Source: an uncultured Desulfomonile sp.
GTDB lineage: Bacteria; Desulfobacterota; Desulfomonilia; Desulfomonilales; Desulfomonilaceae
DNA: 32,672 bases
Assembly (NCBI GenBank): GCA_903920415.1
Contig: CAIXMD010000431.1
Coordinates: forward strand, 1 to 32,672
Direction of reading: 5' to 3'
The notes below the pieces were generated by a model. The model was given only the letters and a program-made list of their open reading frames with translations. It was not told the origin of the DNA and ran no database searches. Made by a program: the position numbers and the translations under genes. Below, in pieces: positions 15,646 to 23,566 of this stretch (its first letter is position 1; the number at the start of each line of letters is the position of its first letter).

Positions 15646-15837
15646 ACAAATAGTCTGATGGGGATTTATCTTCGCGACAGCAAAATACATGTTTGAAACC
15701 GAAAAGGAAAAGGATGGGGAAGCTGCCCTTTTCTCTTCCGGAGTTTTCAGTGTATATTTGTATCGATATGAACAGATATCCTGCCTTTTCCCGTGGAACA
15801 TCTTTTTTTTGCGACTCGTACACACTGTTTGTCACCT

Positions 15838-16491
15838 ATGAAAAAAATCGACCGCTTAAAACTTCGCTATGAAGTTGCACGAAAAACAATTCATCTCTCC
15901 TCTCTATCAATTCCAGTGATCTACTACTTTATCAGCAGGGATGTCGCACTGCTCTTGCTTGTTCCGCTTTTTGCCGGTTTTTTTCTTGTTGACCTGCTCA
16001 AAAATTTTTACAGCCCGGTTTCAAAATGGTATCACAGCACGTTTGACGCTATGCTGAGAACCCATGAACTTGAAAAAAAACCTTATCTGAACGGAGCAAC
16101 CTACATTACACTTGGTGCTCTTCTACTGGTTATTTTTTTCCCTAAAATTATTGTCATTGCAACCTTTTCCATGGTTTCAATTTCAGATACTTTTGCTGCA
16201 GTTATCGGAAAAGCCTTCGGAAAACACCGGTTTGGAGAAAAAAGCATTGAAGGAAGCATTGCATTTTTTCTCTCCGCACTGGTAATTATTGCCGTTGTAC
16301 CAGAGCTTAATATCGTTATCGGTCTGGTTATGGCTATTGCTGCCACATTGACTGAGACTTTTTTTGTGCGTATCGGAAACTTCAAGGTTGACGATAATCT
16401 TTCCATCCCTCTGGTCAGCGCATCGATAGGCATGCTCTGCTATTTCCTTTTTCTTCCTGAACAAATACCATTCCTCTCCATTGTCCGGTAG
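15838..16491 (+). CDS. Polyprenol/phytol/diacylglycerol kinase-like membrane protein (SEC59/VTE5 family)
   Basis: The 217-aa protein has about six membrane helices. The family signature follows the middle helices: SDTFAAVIGKAFGKHRFGE-K-S-IEGS. This matches the CTP-using dolichol/phytol kinase family related to CDP-diglyceride synthetases. A first cytosolic segment with RLKLRYEVARKTIHL is also typical. In a phototroph a phytol salvage or isoprenoid-phosphate role is plausible, but the substrate is an inference. I chose ATG 15838 (MKKIDRLKLRYEV). The longer ORF starts with a GTG at 15793 and adds residues without family character. Sua5 begins 10 bp downstream, so the two probably share a transcript. 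Confidence 0.82.
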   Translation: MKKIDRLKLRYEVARKTIHLSSLSIPVIYYFISRDVALLLLVPLFAGFFLVDLLKNFYSPVSKWYHSTFDAMLRTHELEKKPYLNGATYITLGALLLVIFFPKIIVIATFSMVSISDTFAAVIGKAFGKHRFGEKSIEGSIAFFLSALVIIAVVPELNIVIGLVMAIAATLTETFFVRIGNFKVDDNLSIPLVSASIGMLCYFLFLPEQIPFLSIVR

Positions 16492-16501
16492 TTGACAACC
16501 G

Positions 16502-17458
16502 ATGCATATCATGCAGACCGCTCTAACCGATTCAGCTAAAGAAGCCGCCGACATCCTTAACTCGGGGGGTGTCGTTGCATTTCCCACAGAAACAGTCTAT
16601 GGCCTTGGCGCAGGAATAGACAATCCTGAGGCTATCAGACAGCTCTTTCATGCAAAAGGCCGTCCGGGCGACAACCCGTTAATAGTTCATATTTACAGTC
16701 TGGAACAGCTGCCTGATGTCGCTGATGACATAAATCAGAGTGCAAGGCTGCTGATTGAACGGTTTTTTCCCGGCCCTCTTACCCTTGTGCTGAAAAAAAA
16801 TCAACGTGTACCTTATTCTGTTACTGCAGGGCTTGAAACTGTCGGAGTCCGATGCCCGGCAAATCCACTTGCACGGGAATTTCTCAGTTATTGCTCCTCT
16901 CCTGTTGCTGCTCCCTCAGCAAATCTTTCAGGGCTGCCAAGCGCTACAAGCTGGGAAACAGTCTATGAGGATCTTCAGGGAAAAATCAACGCTGTCCTCC
17001 GAGGAAAGCCTAGTGCTATCGGCCTTGAATCGACCATTGTAGATTGTTCCTGCTCAGTGCCGATACTGCTCAGAGCCGGTGCCATAACCCTTGAACAATT
17101 GCAGGCTGTTCTTCCTGCAATCATAGTAAATGCGCCAACGGATACGCAGGAAGCGCCAAAAAGTCCTGGTCTGAAATATCCGCACTATGCTCCAAAAGCA
17201 TCGATTCGTCTATTACAGACCAATGATACGATAACCACCGGTCCCTCTTCGGGATATATCGGTCTTTCCGCACCTCCTGAAGGAGTTTCACTCTTCAAAA
17301 TCTGCCATGATCTTGAGGAGTACGGCCGGGAACTATTCAGCTTTTTCCGCCACTGTGATGCTCTGGGCATCAACGTAATTTACTGCGAACTGCCTGCAAA
17401 CAAAGGGATAGGCAGAGCGATCCGGGACAGACTGATAAGGGCGTCGGAAAGCCATTAA
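16502..17458 (+). CDS. L-threonylcarbamoyladenylate synthase (Sua5/YrdC family)
   Basis: This enzyme makes threonylcarbamoyl-AMP from threonine, bicarbonate and ATP for the t6A37 modification of ANN-decoding tRNAs. The YrdC fold is clear: GGVVAFPTETVYGLG, KGRPGDNPL, VAAPSANLSG and ESTIVDCS. The 318-aa length and a C-terminal domain after PGLKYPHYAPKA (linker plus Sua5 domain) make it the long Sua5 form rather than short YrdC/TsaC. Met1 or Met4 could start it. It follows the lipid kinase by 10 bp and converges on the outer-membrane protein gene with only 17 bp between stops. Confidence 0.94.
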   Translation: MHIMQTALTDSAKEAADILNSGGVVAFPTETVYGLGAGIDNPEAIRQLFHAKGRPGDNPLIVHIYSLEQLPDVADDINQSARLLIERFFPGPLTLVLKKNQRVPYSVTAGLETVGVRCPANPLAREFLSYCSSPVAAPSANLSGLPSATSWETVYEDLQGKINAVLRGKPSAIGLESTIVDCSCSVPILLRAGAITLEQLQAVLPAIIVNAPTDTQEAPKSPGLKYPHYAPKASIRLLQTNDTITTGPSSGYIGLSAPPEGVSLFKICHDLEEYGRELFSFFRHCDALGINVIYCELPANKGIGRAIRDRLIRASESH

Positions 17459-17475
17459 ACTCCCCATAAATATTT

Positions 17476-19575
17476 TCATAATGAAAAAATACAGCCAAGA
17501 TGGAATGATCCGGGACAACTTGTAGCCCGCTCGTCATTACCACTGCCGAAGAGATCTCTGTCGCTATACCAGGCCATATTGTACCGCGCTGCAAGTTTCA
17601 TCCGCTCCATGGCCTGCCAGGATGCCAGTATAAAAAGGGATTTCCCGCGTCCATTGTAAAGCCCGAGTGTCGAGGTCAGTGGCAGGTCATCTTCATAGGC
17701 ATAGAGTGCAGCATCATAATCATCCGTATTAAAAAGGGTAACCCGCCCTTTCAGAGTGAATTTTCCAACATGGTAACCCGCCTGCTGATAAATCAGCCAT
17801 CCAAACAATGCGGTATCCCCGGACTGATATTTATTGACAACTTTTTTCACTTCGCCCCGGCTCCTCAAATGAACACGCCCGGAAACGTCTACATCGCAAT
17901 CCAGCCTGCTTCGATTGGTGATTTTAGGAAGTGCCGTCCAAAGCGGTGTGCTCGAACTCCCCTGATTTGCCTGTTCTTCTTTATATTTATGCTGCAATTG
18001 CAGATTCCAGCTTACTCCTGGTGATTGCTTCCATGTCATGAATATCCTGCAATCATTCCCCTCAGAAGGGTATGGACAATGATCGTCAAGCAAAGGAAAG
18101 GTGAACAGGTCATAATAAGCGCCAACTGAGAGCCTGTCACTTACTTTTGCTGTAATGCCGACATAGTCTCCCCCTTCGTTTGAGGCACCAACTCCCCCTT
18201 CGTTTGAGGCACCAACTCCCCTTTCAGCAAACGCACCAGCGAACGGTGAAAAATAATTCTCTCCATACCGCCTCAGGGAAGTGATCATGCTGACACCATG
18301 AACAATCTCATACTCTACACCTGCTATCCATGAACTGTCATTTGGCTTTTCTGAAAATGCAGCTTCGGCGAAAAGATTGACCTTGCCGAGGGAAGCATCT
18401 GCCTCTATACTATAACATAGTGCTGAGTTTTGAGGGCCGAGTGCTGAGGGCCGAGTGCTGAGTGAAGATAGGTTTGAGAGTTGGGGGGTGAGGATTGACA
18501 GGGGTTGGGAATAATTGTAGTAGAGGAGAGTGCCGCCAAGCTTGGCTCTTAAAAGGCCTGTCTGATACCGGTAAAGCAGATTTGCTCCTGTGACGGTTTC
18601 CGTAACATTGTCTTTGCGGCTTGTTTCAAGAGCGGTGCGATGGTTCCCCGATTCATCAAAACTGGTAATGAAGCCACTGGTTTTATTGATGACAGCATCG
18701 ACATGGTTTGCCGAATAAAATGAAGTCACCTCAACATGATCAAGCTTCAGTGTCGTTGCAGCACCTTGCAGAAATCCGCTTTCGGAGCTTGATGTTGAGG
18801 AGGATAACTGCTTTGATGAAAGCCTGACACTACTTGTCGGCTCGGAACCTTTAGCAAAATATCGGCTTTGTCCGATAAGCAGGCCTTCTCCAAAATTCAG
18901 CCGATAGTTACCGATAACAGCATTTTTTATAACTCCGAAATCATAGGCACGGATGCTCAGTGACGAAAAGTCTGCAATATCAGCCTCTCCGATATCTTTG
19001 TCCTGAACAAAACCTGCTTCGAAGTGAGGTGCAGAAAACTGCAGGCGATGATACAGCTTGTAATTATCCCCACTGTATGCTCCGTTTATGATGCCTTTAC
19101 GCCCGGTTGTTTCCCAACAGAGGCGACTGTAGAGAGATAGTGCTGAGTGCTGAGGGCCGAGTGCTGAGGAAGGAGAATTGGGGGCTGAGTTTAGGAGAAT
19201 GTAGGGGGCAATGGCGGTAACTTTATCCTTGCCGATAACGGGGTCGAGCTCCTGGAGGGAGAGGATCGGGCCTTTATCCCGACGATAATCAACAATGGCA
19301 TGAACATCGAAGGTCGTCAGCCAGGGAAGCTGTCGCAGTTCATCACCATCTGCTTCATTGAGAGAAATCCTATTGTTTTTCAAACTCTCAATCAATTCGA
19401 CCAACTGCTCAAGATTTGCTTCAGATTCTGCGCTGTCGTACAATTGCTGAAGGTCACTATTTTCAGCATGGAGAAGGAAAGAAGGAAAAAAGAGAGGTGC
19501 CAGAAATAATAAAAACGTCATGACTGTTGCCGGTACATGACGTTTGAGAGCAATGAAAAGCTTTCTCATAACCAT
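17476..19575 (-). CDS. Helix-hairpin-helix outer-membrane protein with repeat insertions
   Basis: The 699-aa exported protein has a signal peptide (about 1-37, Arg/Lys start, long hydrophobic core, LLHA-EN cleavage). A ComEA-like helix-hairpin-helix region follows (about 70-125, SLNEADGDELRQLPWL and VDYRRDKGPILSLQEL). Then comes a long segment of alternating polar and aromatic strands (for example FEAGFVQDKDIG, NYRLNFGEGLLIGQ), consistent with an outer-membrane beta-barrel. The role is unknown. HhH-plus-barrel proteins of this type are known from Bacteroidetes/Chlorobi, but a DNA link is unproven. Three stretches look inserted: residues about 129-147 and 359-388 (repeat-derived SALGPQ-H/N-SAL) and a doubled GVGASNEG at about 453-468. 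The gene remains open throughout. Met3 is an alternative start. Confidence 0.75.
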   Translation of the reverse strand: MVMRKLFIALKRHVPATVMTFLLFLAPLFFPSFLLHAENSDLQQLYDSAESEANLEQLVELIESLKNNRISLNEADGDELRQLPWLTTFDVHAIVDYRRDKGPILSLQELDPVIGKDKVTAIAPYILLNSAPNSPSSALGPQHSALSLYSRLCWETTGRKGIINGAYSGDNYKLYHRLQFSAPHFEAGFVQDKDIGEADIADFSSLSIRAYDFGVIKNAVIGNYRLNFGEGLLIGQSRYFAKGSEPTSSVRLSSKQLSSSTSSSESGFLQGAATTLKLDHVEVTSFYSANHVDAVINKTSGFITSFDESGNHRTALETSRKDNVTETVTGANLLYRYQTGLLRAKLGGTLLYYNYSQPLSILTPQLSNLSSLSTRPSALGPQNSALCYSIEADASLGKVNLFAEAAFSEKPNDSSWIAGVEYEIVHGVSMITSLRRYGENYFSPFAGAFAERGVGASNEGGVGASNEGGDYVGITAKVSDRLSVGAYYDLFTFPLLDDHCPYPSEGNDCRIFMTWKQSPGVSWNLQLQHKYKEEQANQGSSSTPLWTALPKITNRSRLDCDVDVSGRVHLRSRGEVKKVVNKYQSGDTALFGWLIYQQAGYHVGKFTLKGRVTLFNTDDYDAALYAYEDDLPLTSTLGLYNGRGKSLFILASWQAMERMKLAARYNMAWYSDRDLFGSGNDERATSCPGSFHLGCIFSL
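18171..18218. repeat. Two tandem copies of a 24-bp unit inside the HhH protein gene
   Basis: Positions 18171-18194 and 18195-18218 are identical 24-bp units (each contains CTTCGTTTGAGGCACCAACT) and encode GVGASNEG twice on the minus strand. The unit length is a multiple of three, so copy-number change would alter length but not frame. It lies between strands of the predicted barrel, probably in a loop. Confidence 0.9.
18421..18462. repeat. Heptamer array (six units) inside the HhH protein gene
   Basis: Six tandem heptamers, alternating TGCTGAG and GGCCGAG with one TTTTGAG, directly follow TAG at 18418-18420. On the minus strand they encode part of the RPSALGPQNSAL stretch. The array equals 42 bp, so it keeps the frame. 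It has the same sequence as the left arm of the element at 3322, but neither the hairpin cassette nor the inverted arm is present here. Confidence 0.85.
19141..19189. repeat. Heptamer array (about seven units) inside the HhH protein gene
   Basis: Four good heptamers (TGCTGAG, TGCTGAG, GGCCGAG, TGCTGAG; 19141-19168) and three degenerate ones follow the same TAG junction as at 18418. On the minus strand they encode SALGPQHSAL within residues about 129-147, between the helix-hairpin-helix part and the predicted barrel. No cassette or inverted arm accompanies them. Confidence 0.85.
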
Positions 19576-19579
19576 TCAG

Positions 19580-19601
19580 GGTTTTGTGCATTAACAAAAC
19601 C
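19580..19601 (-). other. Small hairpin between the RluB-like gene and the HhH protein gene
   Basis: GGTTTTGT (19580-19587) and ACAAAACC (19594-19601) form a perfect 8-bp inverted repeat with a 6-nt loop, just upstream of the HhH protein start and after the RluB-like stop. No U-run follows on the minus strand. It could affect translation of the HhH gene or be a weak transcript end. Confidence 0.35.
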
Positions 19602-19611
19602 GGAGGATGGC

Positions 19612-20355
19612 TTATAGGCTTTCCGTCAACTTATAGAGTTCCTGAACCTCATTTCGGCTCAGATACCGCCATTCGCCCCGCCGGAGTTCTCCAGCCTGCA
19701 GACCTGCATAAGCAACTCTTTCAAGCCGTTTAACCTCAAAACCGAGGGTTTCGAACATTCTTCTGACCTGATGATTCTTTCCTTCATGAATGCTCAGTAA
19801 TACCTGCATCCCATCGTCGAGTATTTTTGCCCTGCAGGGACTAACCTTTTCCCCGGTGTCTTTCAAACGCATCCCCCCTGTAAGCTGGTGCAGGAGATTT
19901 GGCGTAAATTTTTCATTAAGGACAGCAATATACTCTTTTTTTACATTAGACGAAGGATGCATCAGTTTATGTGCAAGCGTCCCGTCATTAGTCAACAGAA
20001 TAACACCGGTTGTTTTTCTATCAAGTCGGCCAACAGGAAAAACCCGTTCCTTGACATCGATAAAATCCAGCACCATTTCCCGGTTTTTTTCGTCACTGTT
20101 CGTCGTAATAACGTTTCTGGGTTTGTTCAACAGGATATACACCTTCCTTGCTTCTGGCTGGGCAAACCGCTCACCATCGACAATAACCTCATCCCTGGAC
20201 GGATTAATCATTATCCCCGGCGTTGTAATCACTGTACCGTTGACCATCACCCGCCCGTCCAGCACAAGCTGGTCGGCTGCCCTTCGTGATGCGATGCCGC
20301 ATGATGCCAGAAACCTGTTGATTCTGACGTCATCACTTTTACTGCTGTTTTTCAT
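19612..20355 (-). CDS. rluB: rRNA pseudouridine synthase, RsuA/RluB family
   Basis: The protein converts specific uridines of rRNA to pseudouridine. The 247 aa begin with an S4 RNA-binding domain (RINRFLASCGIASRRAADQL, to about 65). The catalytic domain follows, with VYILLNKPRNVITT and the active-site motif GRLDRKTTGVILLTNDG, whose Asp is the nucleophile. HPSSNVKKEY and the IHEGKNHQVRRMF segment complete the family signature. Length and S4 domain fit RluB or RluE/RsuA; RluB is the most likely assignment in this context, next to scpB, but the exact target uridine is an inference. The start overlaps the scpB stop by four bases (ATGA). Confidence 0.88.
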   Translation of the reverse strand: MKNSSKSDDVRINRFLASCGIASRRAADQLVLDGRVMVNGTVITTPGIMINPSRDEVIVDGERFAQPEARKVYILLNKPRNVITTNSDEKNREMVLDFIDVKERVFPVGRLDRKTTGVILLTNDGTLAHKLMHPSSNVKKEYIAVLNEKFTPNLLHQLTGGMRLKDTGEKVSPCRAKILDDGMQVLLSIHEGKNHQVRRMFETLGFEVKRLERVAYAGLQAGELRRGEWRYLSRNEVQELYKLTESL

Positions 20356-20981
20356 TCTCTTGTATCGATTCCTCTTGATAGTTCTCTAGTAATGGTCTCT
20401 GGGCTGTCATCCTGCCGGGTCAGGTACTCCTGCTCTTCATGTTCCTGAAGAATTTCCTTGATCTCGCGAAGTTTCGGGAGGTCTTTTAATGACGATAAGT
20501 GAAAGAGATCCAAAAATTCCTTTGTGGTTCCATACTGCAAGGGCCGACCGGGAGAATCCGCCCTGCCTCTAACCTCTATGAAGCCGCGAAGCAGAAGCCT
20601 GTCGATAGCATAATCAGGGCTGACGCCGCGAATCTGCTGAATCTCCCCTCGCGTAACAGGCTGATTATAGGCAATAACGGCTAGAACTTCAAGTATAGAC
20701 TGTGAAAGCCTTCTGCGGATGTTAGGGGCAAGAAGTTTTTTAAGGATGTCACTGAATTCCGGTCTGGAAAGAAAACGGTATCCACCGGCAATCCGGTGAA
20801 TATGAAACGTCCTTCCGGTTTGGGCGTACTCGGCATTGAGTTTCTCAATAATTGACTGAAACTCAGCGGAATCAAGATCCCTGCCGGTAACCTGTCTGAC
20901 GGTCTGGAGGGTAACAGCTTCTTCAGAAGCAAAAATAACCGCCTCTATATCTTGCTGCAACTGTAGGTCCTGCTTCTGCAC
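20352..20981 (-). CDS. scpB: Segregation and condensation protein B
   Basis: ScpB forms dimers of winged-helix proteins that bind the ScpA kleisin and regulate the SMC ATPase. The 209-aa sequence has the two winged-helix units: IEAVIFASEEAVTLQTVRQV at the start and the hallmark LEVLAVIAYNQPVTRGEIQQIRG followed by VSPDYAIDRLLLRGFIEVRGR, PGRPLQYGTT and FLDLFHL. The C-terminal tail is acidic and variable, as usual. It is translationally coupled to the RluB-like gene, a common scpB-rluB pairing. Its partner SMC is encoded at 6265, but ScpA, often just upstream, is not; hisA lies there instead, 61 bp away. Confidence 0.94.
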   Translation of the reverse strand: MQKQDLQLQQDIEAVIFASEEAVTLQTVRQVTGRDLDSAEFQSIIEKLNAEYAQTGRTFHIHRIAGGYRFLSRPEFSDILKKLLAPNIRRRLSQSILEVLAVIAYNQPVTRGEIQQIRGVSPDYAIDRLLLRGFIEVRGRADSPGRPLQYGTTKEFLDLFHLSSLKDLPKLREIKEILQEHEEQEYLTRQDDSPETITRELSRGIDTRE

Positions 20982-21042
20982 ATGCTTTCTTTAGATGTTA
21001 GAGAAGAGGATTCTGCCCACCCTGCGGGGAAAGGAAGGGCGA

Positions 21043-21813
21043 CTATTTTGTTTTGGCAGTTGAGAAATTATGGTCAAGGCAAATGCCCTCTTCGTAATTA
21101 TACCATAACTGCTGACAGGGAAAATTGTTTTCGTAGAGGGCTTTGCCGATAATGACAGAATCAACACCACAAGACTTAAGCTCATCCAGGCGTTTCAAAT
21201 CGCCTGAATTGGTGACACCACCTGAAGCCGTAATTTTCAGGCCTGTTTTTTCAGCAAATCTTTTGGTGCTGTTATAACCGAACCCCTGCATCATACCGTC
21301 GCGGGTTATGTCTGTATAAATCACCCGCTCGATTCCCATCTCTTTCATCCGGAGTCCAAGATCGAAATCCATCAAGTCACTGCTTTCAGTCCATCCATTA
21401 ATCTTCGGGACACCATGCTCAGCATCGATACCGACAACAATTTTTGATGGGCGATATATTTTCAGAAGCTCTTCAACCAGTTTTGGATTGGTAACCGCAG
21501 CCGAACCAATGACTACACGACCAACGCCAATATCCAGATATTGCTTGACTGCATCGACAGAGCGGATACCCCCTCCGACCTGAACTGGAATATCGAGATT
21601 AAGTACAATTTCCCTGATTTTCTCAAAATTGACCATCTCCCCGGTAAGTGCAGCATCGAGGTCAACGACATGCAGCATCTTGGCATTCTGCTTTCGCCAG
21701 ATAATTGCCATGTCGAGAGGATTGTCGAGATATATTTTTTTCTTGCTGAAATCACCACGGGTCAACCTCACACACTTCCCGTCCTTAATATCTATAGCTG
21801 GAATAATCAACAT
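21043..21813 (-). CDS. hisA: HisA: phosphoribosylformimino-5-aminoimidazole carboxamide ribotide isomerase
   Basis: HisA performs the Amadori isomerisation of ProFAR to PRFAR, the fourth step of histidine synthesis. The (beta/alpha)8 barrel of 256 aa opens with MLIIPAIDIKDGKCVRL (catalytic Asp8) and shows the second-half equivalent VIYTDITRDGMMQG (catalytic Asp), with phosphate-binding glycines in QVGGGIRS and ITASGGV. The frame is open to 21849, inside hisH, but the family start is the Met at 21813. The spacing of 22 bp after hisH supports co-transcription. HisF, the usual partner of HisH, is not seen here. Confidence 0.95.
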   Translation of the reverse strand: MLIIPAIDIKDGKCVRLTRGDFSKKKIYLDNPLDMAIIWRKQNAKMLHVVDLDAALTGEMVNFEKIREIVLNLDIPVQVGGGIRSVDAVKQYLDIGVGRVVIGSAAVTNPKLVEELLKIYRPSKIVVGIDAEHGVPKINGWTESSDLMDFDLGLRMKEMGIERVIYTDITRDGMMQGFGYNSTKRFAEKTGLKITASGGVTNSGDLKRLDELKSCGVDSVIIGKALYENNFPCQQLWYNYEEGICLDHNFSTAKTK

Positions 21814-21835
21814 AAAAGAATAACAAAAATCGATT

Positions 21836-22441
21836 TTAACATTCGGCAAAGTTTTTCAGTACCTGCAACCCGGCATCAGAACTTTTTTCCGGATGAAACT
21901 GAACTGCAAAAATACCATTTTTTTCAATAGCCGAACAAAAGTTTTTTCCTGCAAACCAGGTGGTTGCCGCCACGGATTCAGATGATATCGGCTCACAATA
22001 ATAAGAATGAACAAAATAGAAAAACGAATGATCGGCAATCCCTTTGAAAAGCACACTCTCTTTCTGCTGATCAACCGAATTCCAGCCTATCTGGGGAATC
22101 TTGTCGGTGTCGCTCCTGAAACGCAAAACCTTCCCCGGTATCAGGTTCATCCCCTTGTTAACTCCCATTTCCTCACTGTCAGTCAATAAAAGCTGCATAC
22201 CAAGACAGATACCCAGGAGCTGACCGCCTTTATCGACATGCTCGGCAACTGCTTCGGTAAAACCCGATGCATTAAGGGACTCTATAGCCTGACCAAATGC
22301 GCCGACACCTGGAAGAACAACTTTTCTATAGCCTGCAAGTTTAGCTGGATCACTGCTGACTTCAGCCTTGACGCCAAGGTAGTCAAATGCCTTGAGAACA
22401 GAACGAAGATTGCCAGCACCGTAATCAGCTATAAAAACCAT
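21836..22441 (-). CDS. hisH: HisH: imidazole glycerol phosphate synthase, glutamine amidotransferase subunit
   Basis: HisH supplies ammonia from glutamine to HisF. This class I glutamine amidotransferase of 201 aa has DYGAGNLRSV at the start, the nucleophile C79 in GICLGMQLL, and H183/E185 in QFHPEKS. All three triad residues are present. It is the first gene of the leftward hisH-hisA-scpB-rluB run, divergent from nfnA with a 168-bp spacer between the two ATGs, where promoters for both should lie. Confidence 0.95.
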   Translation of the reverse strand: MVFIADYGAGNLRSVLKAFDYLGVKAEVSSDPAKLAGYRKVVLPGVGAFGQAIESLNASGFTEAVAEHVDKGGQLLGICLGMQLLLTDSEEMGVNKGMNLIPGKVLRFRSDTDKIPQIGWNSVDQQKESVLFKGIADHSFFYFVHSYYCEPISSESVAATTWFAGKNFCSAIEKNGIFAVQFHPEKSSDAGLQVLKNFAEC

Positions 22442-22537
22442 AAAAGCCCTTTTAATAGTTCAGGAAAACAATCGGAAAAGCACTCATGACCGGCCCTCCA
22501 AACTTCCCGCTCATTTTTATATTTAATCTATTATGCT

Positions 22538-22543
22538 TATAAT
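22538..22543 (+). promoter_or_regulatory. Candidate -10 element for nfnA
   Basis: A perfect TATAAT lies about 70 bp before the nfnA ATG in the hisH-nfnA divergent spacer. The matching -35 region near 22515-22520 (TTTTAT) is a poor match to TTGACA, so support is limited. Confidence 0.35.
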
Positions 22544-22609
22544 AGTGACTTTTTGCTCCTTACCGCAAAAGCCGTAAAGTCTCCAATATCATACGAAATC
22601 GAAAAGCAA

Positions 22610-23446
22610 ATGCATAAGATTGTTTCTGCAATATTTTTAGCTGAAAATATCAAAAAAATTGAAATAGAGGCACCTCGTATTGCTAAAAAAAGAAAGGCAG
22701 GCCAGTTCATAATGCTCAGGGTGGACCAGACGGGCGAAAGAATCCCGCTTACCATTGCCGATGCTGATCCTGAAAAAGGCACGATTACCATCATTGTCCA
22801 GGGCATGGGTAAATCCACCAAAGAGCTGAACACTAAAGCGGCTGGCGACACCATCAGTGATATTGTCGGGCCACTTGGAGCCCCATCTCATATTGAGAAT
22901 TTCGGCACCGCAGTAAGCATTGGCGGAGGTGTTGGTACTGCAATTGCCTATCCAACGGCTGTTGCTCTCAAGGAAGCCGGGAATTATGTCATTACTATTA
23001 ACGGTGCCCGATCTAAAGATCTGGTAATCCTTGAAAAGGAGATGAAAGCGGTAAGTGATGAAGCGTACATTACTACAGATGACGGATCGTACGGCTTTCA
23101 TGGATTCGTCACACAAAAGCTTCAGGAGCTGATAGATTCCGGGACAAAAATCGATTTTGTCCTTGCAATAGGGCCCATTCCGATGATGAGAGCCATAGCT
23201 GAAGTCACCCGTCCCTACAATATCAAAACCATGGTCAGTCTCAACCCTATTATGGTTGATGGTACAGGCATGTGTGGCGGCTGCAGGGTTACGGTGAACA
23301 ACGAGACTAAATTCGCCTGTGTTGACGGACCGGAATTCGATGCTCACCAGGTCGATTTTAAAAACCTTACTGACCGGAACAAATTGTACCTCCCGGAAGA
23401 AAAACAATCGGCTGAAGCATTTGCACACAAATGCAACCTGCAATAA
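22610..23446 (+). CDS. NfnA/SudB-like subunit: NAD(P)H and FAD, [2Fe-2S] subunit of ferredoxin:NADP oxidoreductase
   Basis: This 278-aa flavoprotein belongs to the ferredoxin-NADP reductase fold. The N-terminal barrel ends in RIPLTIAD (R-x-P-x-[ST]-I FAD contact), the nucleotide domain has GGGVGTAIAYP, and a terminal cluster motif VDGTGMCGGC (C222, C225) with C237 follows. That Asp plus three Cys pattern marks NfnA/SudB, whose [2Fe-2S] cluster has an Asp ligand, and separates it from PyrK of dihydroorotate dehydrogenase, which has four Cys. With NfnB it would couple NADH, NADPH and ferredoxin by flavin-based electron bifurcation; sulfide dehydrogenase activity is the alternative name for the family. 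I chose the Met at 22610; the frame opens earlier from a TTG at 22553. Confidence 0.88.
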   Translation: MHKIVSAIFLAENIKKIEIEAPRIAKKRKAGQFIMLRVDQTGERIPLTIADADPEKGTITIIVQGMGKSTKELNTKAAGDTISDIVGPLGAPSHIENFGTAVSIGGGVGTAIAYPTAVALKEAGNYVITINGARSKDLVILEKEMKAVSDEAYITTDDGSYGFHGFVTQKLQELIDSGTKIDFVLAIGPIPMMRAIAEVTRPYNIKTMVSLNPIMVDGTGMCGGCRVTVNNETKFACVDGPEFDAHQVDFKNLTDRNKLYLPEEKQSAEAFAHKCNLQ

Positions 23447-23495
23447 TCGAGAAATACTATACCCTGTTGACTTTTTTCAATCTGTCATGATGACT

Positions 23496-23531
23496 TCCCT
23501 GCCTCATTTTTTTGCAGGGATGGCTTTTTTT
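23496..23531 (+). terminator. Terminator-like hairpin between nfnA and nfnB
   Basis: TCCCTGC (23496-23502) pairs with GCAGGGA (23514-23520), followed after a few bases by T7 (23525-23531). This resembles a weak intrinsic terminator. It lies in the 120-bp gap between two genes whose products should form one complex, so partial read-through or attenuation may set their ratio. Confidence 0.5.
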
Positions 23532-23566
23532 CGGATAAACACTCCATCGTTTTAAAGATCAAAATT

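Noticed and set aside
15646..15825. 60-residue N-terminal extension of Ppx/GppA
   Set aside because: Conserved sequence begins at MTTEKLRVAAIDLGTNSF; the extension overlaps the divergent promoter region.
19790..20389. 199-aa plus-strand ORF opposite the RluB-like gene
   Set aside because: Antisense shadow; the minus-strand protein has full catalytic motifs.
20982..21042. Possible repeat or terminator between hisA and scpB
   Set aside because: A weak GCCC/GGGC pairing is present but there is no T-run, and similarity to the 6091 hairpin is too short to rely on.
22553..22609. TTG-started N-terminal extension of the NfnA-like subunit
   Set aside because: The family starts at the MHKIVSAIFLAENI strand; the preceding residues lack family character and lie close to the candidate promoter.
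22610..23446. PyrK (dihydroorotate dehydrogenase electron-transfer subunit) identity
   Set aside because: The cluster motif has an Asp plus three Cys pattern and the neighbour is GltD/NfnB-like, not PyrD.
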